Shown here piece by piece: positions 1 through 7,333 of a stretch of DNA of 26,314 bases. The DNA comes from JALZAA01 sp046727755 (GTDB lineage: Bacteria; Actinomycetota; Acidimicrobiia; IMCC26256; JACDBD01). Made by a program: the position numbers and the translations under genes. Position 1 is the first letter of the stretch. Each line of letters begins with the position of its first letter. The notes under the pieces are model-generated. The model saw nothing but the letters and a program-made list of their open reading frames with translations, searched no databases and was not told the origin of the DNA. Where the stretch lies: contig JBKPDG010000178.1 of assembly GCA_046727755.1 (NCBI GenBank), forward strand, positions 1-26,314, read 5' to 3'.

Positions 1-648
1 GTCGGTGAGGAACTGCTCCAGCGCCTTGTGCAGCATCGGGCCGCGCCACACGACGGGCTGGTCCTCGCGGGCGAAGAACCCCATCGAGATGAGGTTCACG
101 CCGTTCGCCTCGGGCGGGATGATCACGTCGTCGATCACGACGGGCGCGTGGTCGATCCCGAGCATGCGCGGCATCGAGAAGCCCCACACGTCGGCGTCGA
201 CCGCCGCGACCTTGTGACCCCGCCGGGCGAGCGCCACTGCGAGGTTCGTGGTCACCGACGACTTCCCGACGCCGCCCTTGCCCGACGCGATCGCCAGGAC
301 CCGTGTGCGGGCGTCGGTGAACGGGTTCACTCGGGCGGGCTTGCCGTCGGCGGGGGCGGCGTGCTGCTGGCGGAGCCGGGAAGCGACTGCCTGGCGCTGC
401 TCGTCGTCCATCACCGTCAGGTCCACGTCGACCGACTCGACGCCGTCGAGGGGCTGGATCGCCTCGCTGACGCGCCGGGTGATCTCGGGCTTCAGCGGGC
501 AACCCGCCACGGTGAGGGCGACGGTCACAGCCACCCGTCCGCCGTCGATCGCGACCTCTTTCACCATGTCGAGATCGACGATCGACTGGTGGATCTCGGG
601 GTCCTCGACCGGGCGCAGGGCCTCGAGAACGGCGGCCTCAGTGGGCAT
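1..648 (-). CDS. Mrp/ApbC-type Fe-S carrier P-loop ATPase (3' end outside window)
   Basis: I translated this stretch directly: 216 codons are open from ATG at 648 to the window edge, so the C-terminus is missing. The N-terminal ~90 residues form a MIP18/DUF59-like domain (start MPTEAAVLEALRPVEDPEI). It is followed by a MinD/Mrp ATPase domain whose deviant Walker A, GKGGVGKSSVTTN, starts at residue 123, and by VDADVWGFSMPRMLG. Family knowledge: Mrp/Nbp35/ApbC proteins bind a [4Fe-4S] cluster in the cytosol and pass it to apo-proteins. The expected CxxC cluster ligands would lie beyond the edge and cannot be checked. A GAGGAG Shine-Dalgarno (654-659) sits 5 nt before the ATG. It is divergent from a SufR-like regulator and near a cysteine desulfurase, which fits an Fe-S assembly role. 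The family call is secure; the exact client proteins are unknown. Confidence 0.93.
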   Translation of the reverse strand, partial: MPTEAAVLEALRPVEDPEIHQSIVDLDMVKEVAIDGGRVAVTVALTVAGCPLKPEITRRVSEAIQPLDGVESVDVDLTVMDDEQRQAVASRLRQQHAAPADGKPARVNPFTDARTRVLAIASGKGGVGKSSVTTNLAVALARRGHKVAAVDADVWGFSMPRMLGIDHAPVVIDDVIIPPEANGVNLISMGFFAREDQPVVWRGPMLHKALEQFLTD

Positions 649-708
649 CGGGTCTCCTCGCCCCCCGTCAGGGGGCATTTCCACTACGTGCATAGGTAGA
701 ATACCGGC
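649..708. promoter_or_regulatory. Divergent promoter region with leaderless-type -10 and candidate operators
   Basis: This 60-bp gap separates the divergent Mrp and SufR-like genes. On the plus strand TAGAAT (697-702) ends 6 nt before the ATG at 709, which suits transcription starting at or next to the start codon; no Shine-Dalgarno precedes that ATG. Just upstream is an interrupted palindrome, CTACGTGCATAG (684-695). A GC hairpin (CCCCC, loop gtca, GGGGG) lies at 662-675. Either could be an operator for the adjacent regulator, because SufR-type proteins usually repress their own neighbourhood. I see no convincing -35 hexamer. The promoter is inferred from spacing only. Confidence 0.4.
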
Positions 709-1452
709 ATGACCGAGCCGGCCGCGAAGCCCAGGGGCGCTGGGCTCAGCGCCGACGAGTTCAGCGCCGCGGTGAGCGCGGTCACCAGCGCCTTCGGGGA
801 CCCCACCCGCCGCGACATCTATCTCTTCGTCCGTGCCGGCACCGCCGGGGTCACGGCGGCCGAGGTGGCGGAGCGCTTCGACCTGCATCCCAACGTCGCC
901 CGCCACCACCTCGAGAAGCTGACCGCGGGCGGCTACCTCACGGTCGAGCTCGCCCGCCACGAGACGGCGGGCCGGCCGTCGAAGCGGTATCGCGCCGGCG
1001 AGCTCGACACGTCGCTGAACTTCCCGCCCCGGCGCGACGACCTCCTTGCCACCTTGCTGGCCCGCTCGCTCGAGCTGCTCGATCCCGACCAGGCCGCGGC
1101 CATGGCCGAAGAGGTCGGGTACGACTACGGCCTCGCCATCGCCGCCCGCATGACGCCGGAGACCGACGACCCGGGCGCGGGCCACCGGTCGGTCCGCGCC
1201 GCGCTGGCGACGGTCGCCGACGCGCTCACCGCCCATGGCTTCGCCGCCCACGCCGAGGCGAGCGGCGGCTCGCTCCGGATCGTGGCCGAGCAGTGCCCGT
1301 TCGGCGACGCGGCGAAGAAGTATCCGCACGTCGTGTGCTCGGTCGACCGGGGCATGATCCGCGGGATGCTCGCCGGCCTCTACGGCGACACGCACCCGCT
1401 GTTCACGGAGAGCCGTCCCGCGGGCGACGACCACTGCGTCGCGCGCGTCTGA
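709..1452 (+). CDS. SufR-like winged-helix transcriptional regulator (putative Fe-S sensor)
   Basis: A 247-aa protein with an ArsR/DeoR-type winged-helix domain at about residues 25-110. The stretch EVAERFDLHPNVARHHLEKL is the likely recognition region, followed by a wing with AGRPSKRYR. The C-terminal half has three cysteines, C196, C210 and C243 (contexts EQCPFG, HVVCSVD, DDHCVAR). Known SufR proteins use three C-terminal cysteines to bind a [4Fe-4S] cluster and repress suf genes. Here the spacing is C-X13-C-X32-C, looser than the C-X12-C-X27-C I recall for characterised SufR. The gene sits between an Mrp-type Fe-S carrier and a cysteine desulfurase, supporting an Fe-S biogenesis regulator. 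The DNA-binding fold is secure. Cluster binding is inferred from cysteines and context; another ArsR-like sensor is possible. Confidence 0.8.
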   Translation: MTEPAAKPRGAGLSADEFSAAVSAVTSAFGDPTRRDIYLFVRAGTAGVTAAEVAERFDLHPNVARHHLEKLTAGGYLTVELARHETAGRPSKRYRAGELDTSLNFPPRRDDLLATLLARSLELLDPDQAAAMAEEVGYDYGLAIAARMTPETDDPGAGHRSVRAALATVADALTAHGFAAHAEASGGSLRIVAEQCPFGDAAKKYPHVVCSVDRGMIRGMLAGLYGDTHPLFTESRPAGDDHCVARV

Positions 1453-1462
1453 CGCTGCGCTC

Positions 1463-2599
1463 GTGCGGCGCGCGTACCTCGATCACGCGTCCACTTCACC
1501 GCTGCGCCCGGCCGCGTTCGAGGCGATGCTGCCGTTCCTGCGCGACCACCACGCCGACCCGGGGCGCCTCCACGCCGAAGGGCGCGTGACCCGCGTCGCG
1601 CTCGAAGACGCCCGCGATCAGGTCGCCGCGCTGCTCGTCGCCCGCCCGCGGGAAGTCGTCTTCACAGCCAGCGGGACGGAGGCGGTCAACACCGCGGTGT
1701 GGGGTGCGGTAGCGCGGGCCGACGCGGCCGCGCACATCGTGACCACAGCCGTCGAGCACTCCGCCGTCCTCGACGCGTGCGCACGCAGCGGCGCCGACGT
1801 CACCGTGGTCGGTGTCGACGGCATCGGCCGCTACGATCCGGCCGAGGTGCTCGACGCGGTCCGCCCGGAGACCGCGCTCGTCACCGTGCAGCTCGCCAAC
1901 CACGAGGTCGGCACCATCCAGCCCGCGGACGCGGTGGCCGCCGCGTGTCGGGAGCGCGGCGCGCTCGTTCACGTCGACGCGTGCATGGCGGCCGGGCACG
2001 TCCCGGTCGACTTCGGTGCCTTCGGCGCGGATCTCTGCTCGGTGAGCGCGCACAAGTTCGGTGGGCCGAAGGGCGCGGGCGCCCTGCTCGTGCGCCGCGG
2101 CCTGCGACTGCCACCGTTCGTCGTCGGCGGCGCGCAGGAACGCGCCCGGCGCGGCGGACTCGAGGACGTCCCGGCCATGGTTGGCTTCGGCGCCGCCGCC
2201 GCCGAGGTGTCGTCAGACGGGCGGCTGGCCGCCGAGGCGCGGGCGCAGCAGGAGCTGACGGACCGCGTGGCGCGGGAGGCGCCGGCGCGGGTCGGCGGCG
2301 TCGTGCGCTACGGCGATCCCGTCGACCGGGTGCCGCACCTCGTGTGCCTCGGCGTCGAGGGCGTCGAGTCCGAGCCCATCCTCCTCGGGCTGGACCAGCG
2401 CGGGGTGGCCGTGCACTCAGGCTCCGCGTGCTCGAGCGAGGCCCTCGAGCCGTCGCCGATCCTGACGGCCATGGGCGTCGACGCCGACCACTCGCTGCGC
2501 GTCAGCGTCGGCTGGAGCTCGACGCCCGAAGATGTGGACGCCTTCCTCGACGCGTTCCCCACCGTGGTGGACCGTCTGCGCGCGCTGCGGGCGGGGTGA
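1463..2599 (+). CDS. Cysteine desulfurase, NifS/IscS class (PLP-dependent)
   Basis: A 378-aa protein of normal family length, which removes sulfur from L-cysteine as an enzyme persulfide for Fe-S cluster or thiocofactor synthesis. Visible landmarks are the N-terminal YLDHASTSPL, the cofactor-stacking histidine in VEHS (H99), and the PLP lysine in SAHKFGGPKG (K198). The catalytic cysteine is in the mobile loop HSGSACSSEA (C323). The cofactor-pocket segment reads HVDACMAAG where the family usually has HVDAVQ, so the usual Gln is replaced by Met175. It starts at GTG 1463, 10 nt after the regulator stop and without a clear Shine-Dalgarno, so it is probably translated from the same transcript. Class call is firm; the choice between IscS-like housekeeping and a specialised role is open. 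Confidence 0.93.
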   Translation: MRRAYLDHASTSPLRPAAFEAMLPFLRDHHADPGRLHAEGRVTRVALEDARDQVAALLVARPREVVFTASGTEAVNTAVWGAVARADAAAHIVTTAVEHSAVLDACARSGADVTVVGVDGIGRYDPAEVLDAVRPETALVTVQLANHEVGTIQPADAVAAACRERGALVHVDACMAAGHVPVDFGAFGADLCSVSAHKFGGPKGAGALLVRRGLRLPPFVVGGAQERARRGGLEDVPAMVGFGAAAAEVSSDGRLAAEARAQQELTDRVAREAPARVGGVVRYGDPVDRVPHLVCLGVEGVESEPILLGLDQRGVAVHSGSACSSEALEPSPILTAMGVDADHSLRVSVGWSSTPEDVDAFLDAFPTVVDRLRALRAG

Positions 2600-2649
2600 G
2601 CCCGGCGGCGGGCGGGAAGTCCGGGGACCGCCCTACGGTTGCACCCTGC

Positions 2650-3114
2650 ATGATCCCGGTGCAGCGCCTGAACCACGCCGTTCTCTACGTGCGCGACGCC
2701 GACCGCGCGGCCGCCTTCTACAAGGAAGCGTTCGGGTTCGAAGTGGTGCAGCGGATTCCTGGTGTTGCCGCCTTCCTCAAGGCGGCGGGCACCGAGAACC
2801 ACCACGACCTCGGGCTCTTCTCCGTCGGCCCGAACGCGCCTGGTCCGGAACGAGGCCGGGTCGGCTTGTACCACCTGGCGTGGGAGGTGCCGTCGATCCA
2901 CGACCTCGCCGCCGCCCGCCGCACGCTGGCCGACCTCGGCGCGCTCGTGGGACAGAGCGACCACGGCGCGACGAAGTCGCTCTACGGCAGGGACCCCGAC
3001 GGCAACGAGTTCGAGATCATGTGGCTGGTCCCGCGCGAGCAGTGGGGCGCCCACGAGCACGACGCGACGACGGACCCTCTCGACCTGGAAGCCGAGCTCG
3101 CCCGCTGGGGGTAA
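2650..3114 (+). CDS. VOC-superfamily (glyoxalase/extradiol dioxygenase-like) protein
   Basis: A 154-aa protein with the paired beta-alpha-beta-beta-beta pattern of the vicinal oxygen chelate fold. It begins IPVQRLNHAVLYVRD and contains RVGLYHLAWEV and GRDPDGNEFEIMW. The likely metal-binding residues are H9, H75 and E122, placed as in catechol 2,3-dioxygenases and glyoxalase-type enzymes. With one pair of modules it is the size of small soluble VOC proteins, probably a dimer. The ATG at 2650 has no Shine-Dalgarno; TACGGT (2634-2639) lies 10 nt upstream and could be a -10 element giving a very short leader. It ends 9 nt from a convergent gene. The substrate cannot be predicted; a metal-dependent dioxygenase, lyase or isomerase are all possible. 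Confidence 0.88.
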   Translation: MIPVQRLNHAVLYVRDADRAAAFYKEAFGFEVVQRIPGVAAFLKAAGTENHHDLGLFSVGPNAPGPERGRVGLYHLAWEVPSIHDLAAARRTLADLGALVGQSDHGATKSLYGRDPDGNEFEIMWLVPREQWGAHEHDATTDPLDLEAELARWG

Positions 3115-3123
3115 CCGTCGTGC

Positions 3124-4053
3124 TCAGCGTTCGGCTGGTTTGACGGCCACGCGAACGTTGACGCGCTGGCGAAGAGTCCCCTGGTCGTCGCCGGCTTCGA
3201 TGTGGAACGTCTGGTTGCCACTCGATCGGATGTCGCCTGCGACGGGCAGGAGGCTCGTCAGCTCGACCGTGTTCTCGCCCCGGAAGGTCGTCTTGTAGCT
3301 CCTGACCTCGAGCTGGGCGCCGGGTGCCACGTTCGGCAGCTGGACCGTCTGTCGGCCGGCGGACTGCGTGCCGCGAACGCCGAGCACGACTCGCGATCCC
3401 GTGCGCTTCTTCAACGTGTATTCGTACACCTGGTTGGCCTCGATGCCGTTCAGGGCCAGCGCGGTGGTCGCCCGCCAGCGGGCGCCGACACCGACCGGCG
3501 CCTCCGGGAACGGGATGGAGAGCGTGCGCAACTGGTCGCCCACCTGCGTGACCAGACTGCCCACCTCGGGGTCGAGATCCGGGGGGATGTTGAGGGTGCT
3601 GTCGACGAGCACCCCCTGCGGGGTGAGCGTCAGCTGACCCGACAGGCCGGTGAGGCCTTTGAATGCGTTCTTGATACGTCGGCGCTGCTCGGCCGTGGCC
3701 TCGCCGCCCCGCAACACTTCGAAGGACGGGTACGAGAAGCTGACCTGCAGGTTGCCCTCGGGCGTCACGCCCTGGAGGGTCGTCTCGACCGTGGCCTTGG
3801 TCGGCGGAGGCTCGACGCTGCCGGACGACACGCCCGACTGTTGAATCGCGAACGTCACCGTCATTGCCGAACGTTGCGTCGCGCCGGCCGCCGGCGAGAG
3901 CCGGAGCGCCTCGCGCGGCTCGTTGCCTTCCTCGAGGACTTCGACCGTCGGCGTGGGGGCCGGGTTTGATTGCGCGACCGCCACCCGACCGGCCAGGGCG
4001 GGCCCGGTCGCAACCAGGCCCGCGACGACGAACAACCGGAGCAACGACCGCAT
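3124..4053 (-). CDS. Secreted protein of unknown function
   Basis: A 309-aa protein with a clear signal peptide: MRSLLRLFVVAGLVATGPAL followed by a likely cleavage after AVA near residue 27. The mature part has no cysteine. It begins with a Pro/Thr-rich linker, then looks beta-rich with alternating hydrophobic strands (QLTLTPQGVLVDSTL, VYEYTLKKRTGSRVVLGV). The pattern loosely recalls DUF6263-type secreted proteins, but I do not assign a family. The ATG at 4053 was chosen because the signal peptide starts there and a G-rich stretch (ggggt) lies just upstream; an upstream extension in the same frame lacks a secretion signal and overlaps aconitase. It starts 14 nt after the aconitase stop, so it is probably co-transcribed. 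Function unknown. Confidence 0.8.
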   Translation of the reverse strand: MRSLLRLFVVAGLVATGPALAGRVAVAQSNPAPTPTVEVLEEGNEPREALRLSPAAGATQRSAMTVTFAIQQSGVSSGSVEPPPTKATVETTLQGVTPEGNLQVSFSYPSFEVLRGGEATAEQRRRIKNAFKGLTGLSGQLTLTPQGVLVDSTLNIPPDLDPEVGSLVTQVGDQLRTLSIPFPEAPVGVGARWRATTALALNGIEANQVYEYTLKKRTGSRVVLGVRGTQSAGRQTVQLPNVAPGAQLEVRSYKTTFRGENTVELTSLLPVAGDIRSSGNQTFHIEAGDDQGTLRQRVNVRVAVKPAER

Positions 4054-4067
4054 GACGTGACCCCCGA

Positions 4068-6344
4068 TCAGGCTTGCTGCCGCAAGACGTTCAGCGCGGA
4101 GCCCGCCCGGAACCACTCGATGTGCTCCTCCGACATCGTGTGCGTGGTCTGGATCTCGTCGCTCGATCCGCTGGTGTGCTGCACGACGACGGTCACAGGG
4201 TTCCCCGGCGCGAGGTCGCTCAAGCCGACGATGTCGATCGTGTCGTCGGGAAGGATCTTCTCGTAGTCGGCGTGATTGACGAACGTCAACGCGAGCACAC
4301 CCTGCTTCTTGAGGTTCGCTTCGTGGATGCGCGCGAACGAACGGACGATGACGGCCCGTCCGCCCATGTATCGAGGCTCCATGGCCGCGTGCTCACGCGA
4401 GGAACCTTCGCCGTAGTTCTCGTCACCGACGGCGACCCACTCGATACCGGCGTCCTTGTACTCCCGCGCCAGGTCGGGCAACGGCTTCACCGATCCGTCC
4501 CGCACGTCGACGCCGTTCCCGTGCCCGTCGGCGAACGCGTTCGACACCCCTGTGAAGAGATTCTGCGAGATGTTCGTGAGATGCCCCCGGTAACGGAGCC
4601 AGGGGCCCGCCGGCGAGATGTGGTCCGTCGTGCACTTCCCCACCGCCTTGAGCAGCACGCGCAGGCCCGAGAGATCCCGGCCGTCCCAGGCCGGGAACGG
4701 CTCGAGCAGCTCGAGCCGCTCGCTGCCCGGGTGCACCACGACTTCCACCTCTCTTGCGTTGCGGGCCGGAGGCTGGAAGCCCGAGTCACCGGGATCGAAA
4801 CCCTTGTCCGGCAGCTCGTCGGCCACCGGCGGCTCGAGGTGCACGGCCTCGCCTCCGGGACCGGGCACGCCGTCGTGCACGAAGTCGACGTCGAGGCGGC
4901 CGGTCAGCGCCATCCCGACCACCGTCTCGGGCGAGCCGATGAACGCGAGCGTCTCGGCGTTGCCGTCGTTCCGGCGCGGGAAGTTGCGGTTGTACGACGT
5001 GACGATCGTGTTGCGATCGCCCATCTCGATGTCGTCGCGCTTCCACTGCCCGATGCACGGGCCGCACGCATTGGCGAGGACGCTGGCGCCGATCGCCTCG
5101 AGATCGTCGAGGAGGCCGTCGCGCTCGATCGTCGCCCGCACCTGCTCGGAGCCGGGTGTGATCAACAGCGGCGAGCGCACCTCGAGCCCTGCCCCCTTCG
5201 CCTGCCGGGCGACGTGCGCGGCACGCCCGATGTCCTCGTACGACGAGTTCGTGCACGAGCCGACGAGCGCGTATGAGATCTCGGGCGGGTAGTTCTCTTT
5301 CTCGACCGCGGCGCGCACCTCCGAGATCGGCCGGTCGAGGTCGGGCGTGTGCGGGCCGACGAGGTGCGGCTCGAGCTCGTCGAGGTCGATCTCGACGACC
5401 CGGTCGTAGAAGCGCTCCGGGTCATCCTCCACCTCGGGGTCGATCCGAAGGTGTTGCGCGTACTCGTTGGCGAGGTCGGCGATCTCCTCGCGCTGGGTGG
5501 CCTTCAGGTACATCGCCGAGCGGTCGTCGTACGGGAAGATCGAGCACGTGGCGCCGATCTCGGCGCCCATGTTGCAGATCGTCGCCTTGCCGGTCGCCGA
5601 GATGGACTCGCAGCCCGGGCCGAAGTACTCGACGATCGCGCCCGTCCCGCCCTTCACGGTGAGGATGCCGGCGACCTTGAGGATCACGTCCTTCGGAGCC
5701 GTCCAGCCCGACAGCCCACCGGTGAGGTGCACGCCGATGACCTTGGGGACCTTGGTATTGAACGGCCAGCCCGCCATCACGTCGACGGCGTCAGCACCGC
5801 CCACGCCGATGGCGACCATCCCGAGACCGCCGGCGTTGGGCGTGTGGCTGTCGGTGCCGAGCATCATCCCGCCGGGGAAGGCGTACTGCTCGAGCACAAC
5901 CTGGTGGATGATCCCCGAGCCCGGCTTCCAGAACCCGATGCCGTACTTGGCCGACACCGTGCGCAGGAACTCGTACACCTCGGAGTTGGCGTCGAGCGCG
6001 TGCTTCAGGTCGACCTCGGCACCGACCCGAGCCTGGATGAGATGGTCGCAGTGGACGGTCGTCGGCACCGCGACGCGCGGGAGGCCGGCGGTCATGAACT
6101 GGAGGAGCGCCATCTGCGCGGTGGCGTCCTGCATCGCGACCCGGTCGGGCCGGTAGTCGGCGTAGTCGACACCGCGCTCGACGCCGATCGTGTGCGGGTC
6201 CTCAGCGTGGGCGACCAGGACCTTCTCGGCGTAGGTGAGCGGCCGTCCGAGCCGGCGGCGGCCCACGGCAACCCGTTCCGGGTACCGGCCGTAGACCTCC
6301 TCGACGAGCGCGACCGGCGTGGTGGGCCCGGTGTTGTCAGCCAT
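4068..6344 (-). CDS. acn: Aconitate hydratase, mitochondrial-type
   Basis: A 758-aa aconitase that interconverts citrate and isocitrate in the TCA cycle. The three cluster-ligand cysteines are at C364 (GSCTNSSYED), C427 and C430 (ANACGPCIGQW). Further landmarks are LGTDSHTPNAGGLGMVAIGVGGADAVDVM in the substrate region (residues 162-190) and GEGSSREHAAMEPR in the C-terminal swivel domain. Length and motifs match the mitochondrial-type branch (about 750-780 aa), not the ~900-aa AcnA/IRP type that I recall as usual in Actinobacteria. The ATG at 6344 lacks a Shine-Dalgarno but has TAGCCT (on the minus strand, 6352-6357) 7 nt upstream. It lies downstream of Rrf2 and rhodanese genes, so regulation may be shared. 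Very confident. Confidence 0.97.
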   Translation of the reverse strand: MADNTGPTTPVALVEEVYGRYPERVAVGRRRLGRPLTYAEKVLVAHAEDPHTIGVERGVDYADYRPDRVAMQDATAQMALLQFMTAGLPRVAVPTTVHCDHLIQARVGAEVDLKHALDANSEVYEFLRTVSAKYGIGFWKPGSGIIHQVVLEQYAFPGGMMLGTDSHTPNAGGLGMVAIGVGGADAVDVMAGWPFNTKVPKVIGVHLTGGLSGWTAPKDVILKVAGILTVKGGTGAIVEYFGPGCESISATGKATICNMGAEIGATCSIFPYDDRSAMYLKATQREEIADLANEYAQHLRIDPEVEDDPERFYDRVVEIDLDELEPHLVGPHTPDLDRPISEVRAAVEKENYPPEISYALVGSCTNSSYEDIGRAAHVARQAKGAGLEVRSPLLITPGSEQVRATIERDGLLDDLEAIGASVLANACGPCIGQWKRDDIEMGDRNTIVTSYNRNFPRRNDGNAETLAFIGSPETVVGMALTGRLDVDFVHDGVPGPGGEAVHLEPPVADELPDKGFDPGDSGFQPPARNAREVEVVVHPGSERLELLEPFPAWDGRDLSGLRVLLKAVGKCTTDHISPAGPWLRYRGHLTNISQNLFTGVSNAFADGHGNGVDVRDGSVKPLPDLAREYKDAGIEWVAVGDENYGEGSSREHAAMEPRYMGGRAVIVRSFARIHEANLKKQGVLALTFVNHADYEKILPDDTIDIVGLSDLAPGNPVTVVVQHTSGSSDEIQTTHTMSEEHIEWFRAGSALNVLRQQA

Positions 6345-6351
6345 CGGTCCG

Positions 6352-6357
6352 AGGCTA
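6352..6357 (-). promoter_or_regulatory. Putative -10 hexamer of leaderless aconitase transcript
   Basis: Read on the minus strand this is TAGCCT, ending 7 nt before the aconitase ATG. The same hexamer precedes the sortase gene. It lies in the 35-bp gap after the rhodanese gene, so aconitase may have its own start as well as read-through. No -35 was recognised. Confidence 0.35.
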
Positions 6358-6379
6358 CGTCACGACCCCGGGCCGGACT

Positions 6380-6799
6380 TCAGCGGACGGGCAGTCCCGC
6401 CGCCTTCCACGCCAGGAACCCACCGGCGAGGTCGGTGGCGTTCCGGAAGCCCATGTCCTGGAGCGACGCCGCGGCCAAGCTCGACGTGTAGCCCTCCGAG
6501 CACACGACGACGACGACGACCTGCTCGTGGTCGGTGACGTCGGGAATCCGCTCGGGGCTCGCCGGATCCAGGCGCCATTCGAGGACGTTGCGCTCGATGA
6601 CGCGCGCTCCGGGCATCTCGCCCTCCCGACCGCGTTGCTCGGCGGGGCGGATGTCGACGACGAGCGCGCCTCCGGCGAGCGCGTCGGCGGTCTCGGCGGG
6701 CGACAGGCGTCGGAGGCGGGCGCGCGCCTCGTCGAGCATCTGGTCGACGGTCTTGCGGCCGCACGCTAGTGGCCGTGTCTCGTTCAGTGCGGCTGCCAC
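6380..6799 (-). CDS. Rhodanese-domain protein
   Basis: Single rhodanese domain with the active-site loop CSEGYTSS and the upstream strand LVVDIRPAEQRGREGEMPGA; the ending GGFLAWKAAGLPVR is typical. Rhodaneses carry sulfur as a cysteine persulfide and can move it between donors and acceptors. Two starts are possible. GTG at 6799 gives 139 aa and overlaps the last 16 nt of the Rrf2 gene; ATG at 6739 gives 119 aa with the conserved part beginning MLDEARARLRRLSP. Neither has a strong Shine-Dalgarno. I keep the longer form because the overlap would allow coupled translation, but the 20-residue extension is not obviously conserved-looking. The link to the Rrf2 regulator and the sulfur importer suggests a role in sulfur handling. 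Confidence 0.88.
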   Translation of the reverse strand: MAAALNETRPLACGRKTVDQMLDEARARLRRLSPAETADALAGGALVVDIRPAEQRGREGEMPGARVIERNVLEWRLDPASPERIPDVTDHEQVVVVVVCSEGYTSSLAAASLQDMGFRNATDLAGGFLAWKAAGLPVR

Positions 6800-7242
6800 G
6801 CGTCGGCGCCGGCGGTGAGCGCGACCACGCTCTCCGGCAACTCACCGGCGGCCAGGTCGGCGAGGGTCACGTGCTCGAGCACGGCTCGCAGGTTGGCGCG
6901 TAGCGCGACCCACACCTCGGGGAGGCGAGCCGCGGCGCCCTGGTAGCGCAGCCCCTCAGGACGCGTGCCTTGCACCGCGGCCAGCGGTCCCTCAACCGCC
7001 CGCAGGACGTCGGCCACCGAGATATCGCTCGGCGCCCGGGTGAGCGCGTAGCCCCCCTCCGCCCCGCGGCGGGTGCGGACGAGGCCGGCGTGGCGGAGGT
7101 CGGCGAGGATGTTCTCGAGGAACTTGGGCGGGATCGATTGCGCCGCCGCGAGCTGCTCCCCCTTGACGGGCCTGCCCTCGGGCGCCGCGGCGAGCTCCGC
7201 CGCCGCCCGCACCGCGTAGTCCGCCTTCGCCGAGATCCGCAT
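6784..7242 (-). CDS. Rrf2-family transcriptional regulator without cysteines (CymR-like)
   Basis: A 152-aa Rrf2 regulator. It starts with the signature MRISAKADYAVRAAAELA. The winged helix-turn-helix follows (GEQLAAAQSIPPKFLENIL, LRHAGLVRTRRGAEGGYALTR), then the family's DVLRAVEGPLAAVQ. Rrf2 proteins such as IscR and NsrR bind Fe-S clusters through three cysteines near residues 90-105; this protein has no cysteine anywhere, so it must sense something else. CymR of Bacillus is a cluster-independent Rrf2 member controlling sulfur genes. The ATG at 7242 is preceded by GGAAGAG at 8 nt; a TTG 18 nt upstream is also open but would include the ribosome-binding site. It is divergent from a sulfonate-type importer and overlaps a rhodanese gene, so I infer sulfur-dependent control. 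Confidence 0.9.
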   Translation of the reverse strand: MRISAKADYAVRAAAELAAAPEGRPVKGEQLAAAQSIPPKFLENILADLRHAGLVRTRRGAEGGYALTRAPSDISVADVLRAVEGPLAAVQGTRPEGLRYQGAAARLPEVWVALRANLRAVLEHVTLADLAAGELPESVVALTAGADAWQPH

Positions 7243-7333
7243 TTGACGACCTCTTCCCAAAAGCCTAGCTTGTCGATCGGATTTACAGAGATTCTACGTC
7301 CCGGTCCGCCTCACCCACCCGGAGGTCGCCTCG
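7243..7333. promoter_or_regulatory. Divergent regulatory region between Rrf2 regulator and ABC importer
   Basis: This 91-bp gap holds the Shine-Dalgarno of both flanking genes: GGAGGT at 7321-7326 on plus, and GGAAGAG on minus at 7251-7257. It should contain both promoters. A TTGTCG hexamer (7270-7275) could be a plus-strand -35, but no good -10 follows at the right distance. Two GATT tetramers recur 10 bp apart around 7280-7294 and might be regulator contacts. Exact promoter and operator positions are not resolved. Confidence 0.4.

Noticed and set aside
28..699. Plus-strand ORF opposite the Mrp-type gene
   Set aside because: It mirrors the real minus-strand gene and has low-complexity, Arg/His-rich shadow composition with no family motif.
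4074..5276. Long plus-strand ORF opposite aconitase
   Set aside because: The opposite strand encodes an unmistakable aconitase; the ORF is open only because of high GC.
7280..7294. GATT direct repeat as a defined Rrf2 operator
   Set aside because: Two 4-base repeats are too short to claim; kept only as a note in the regulatory region.
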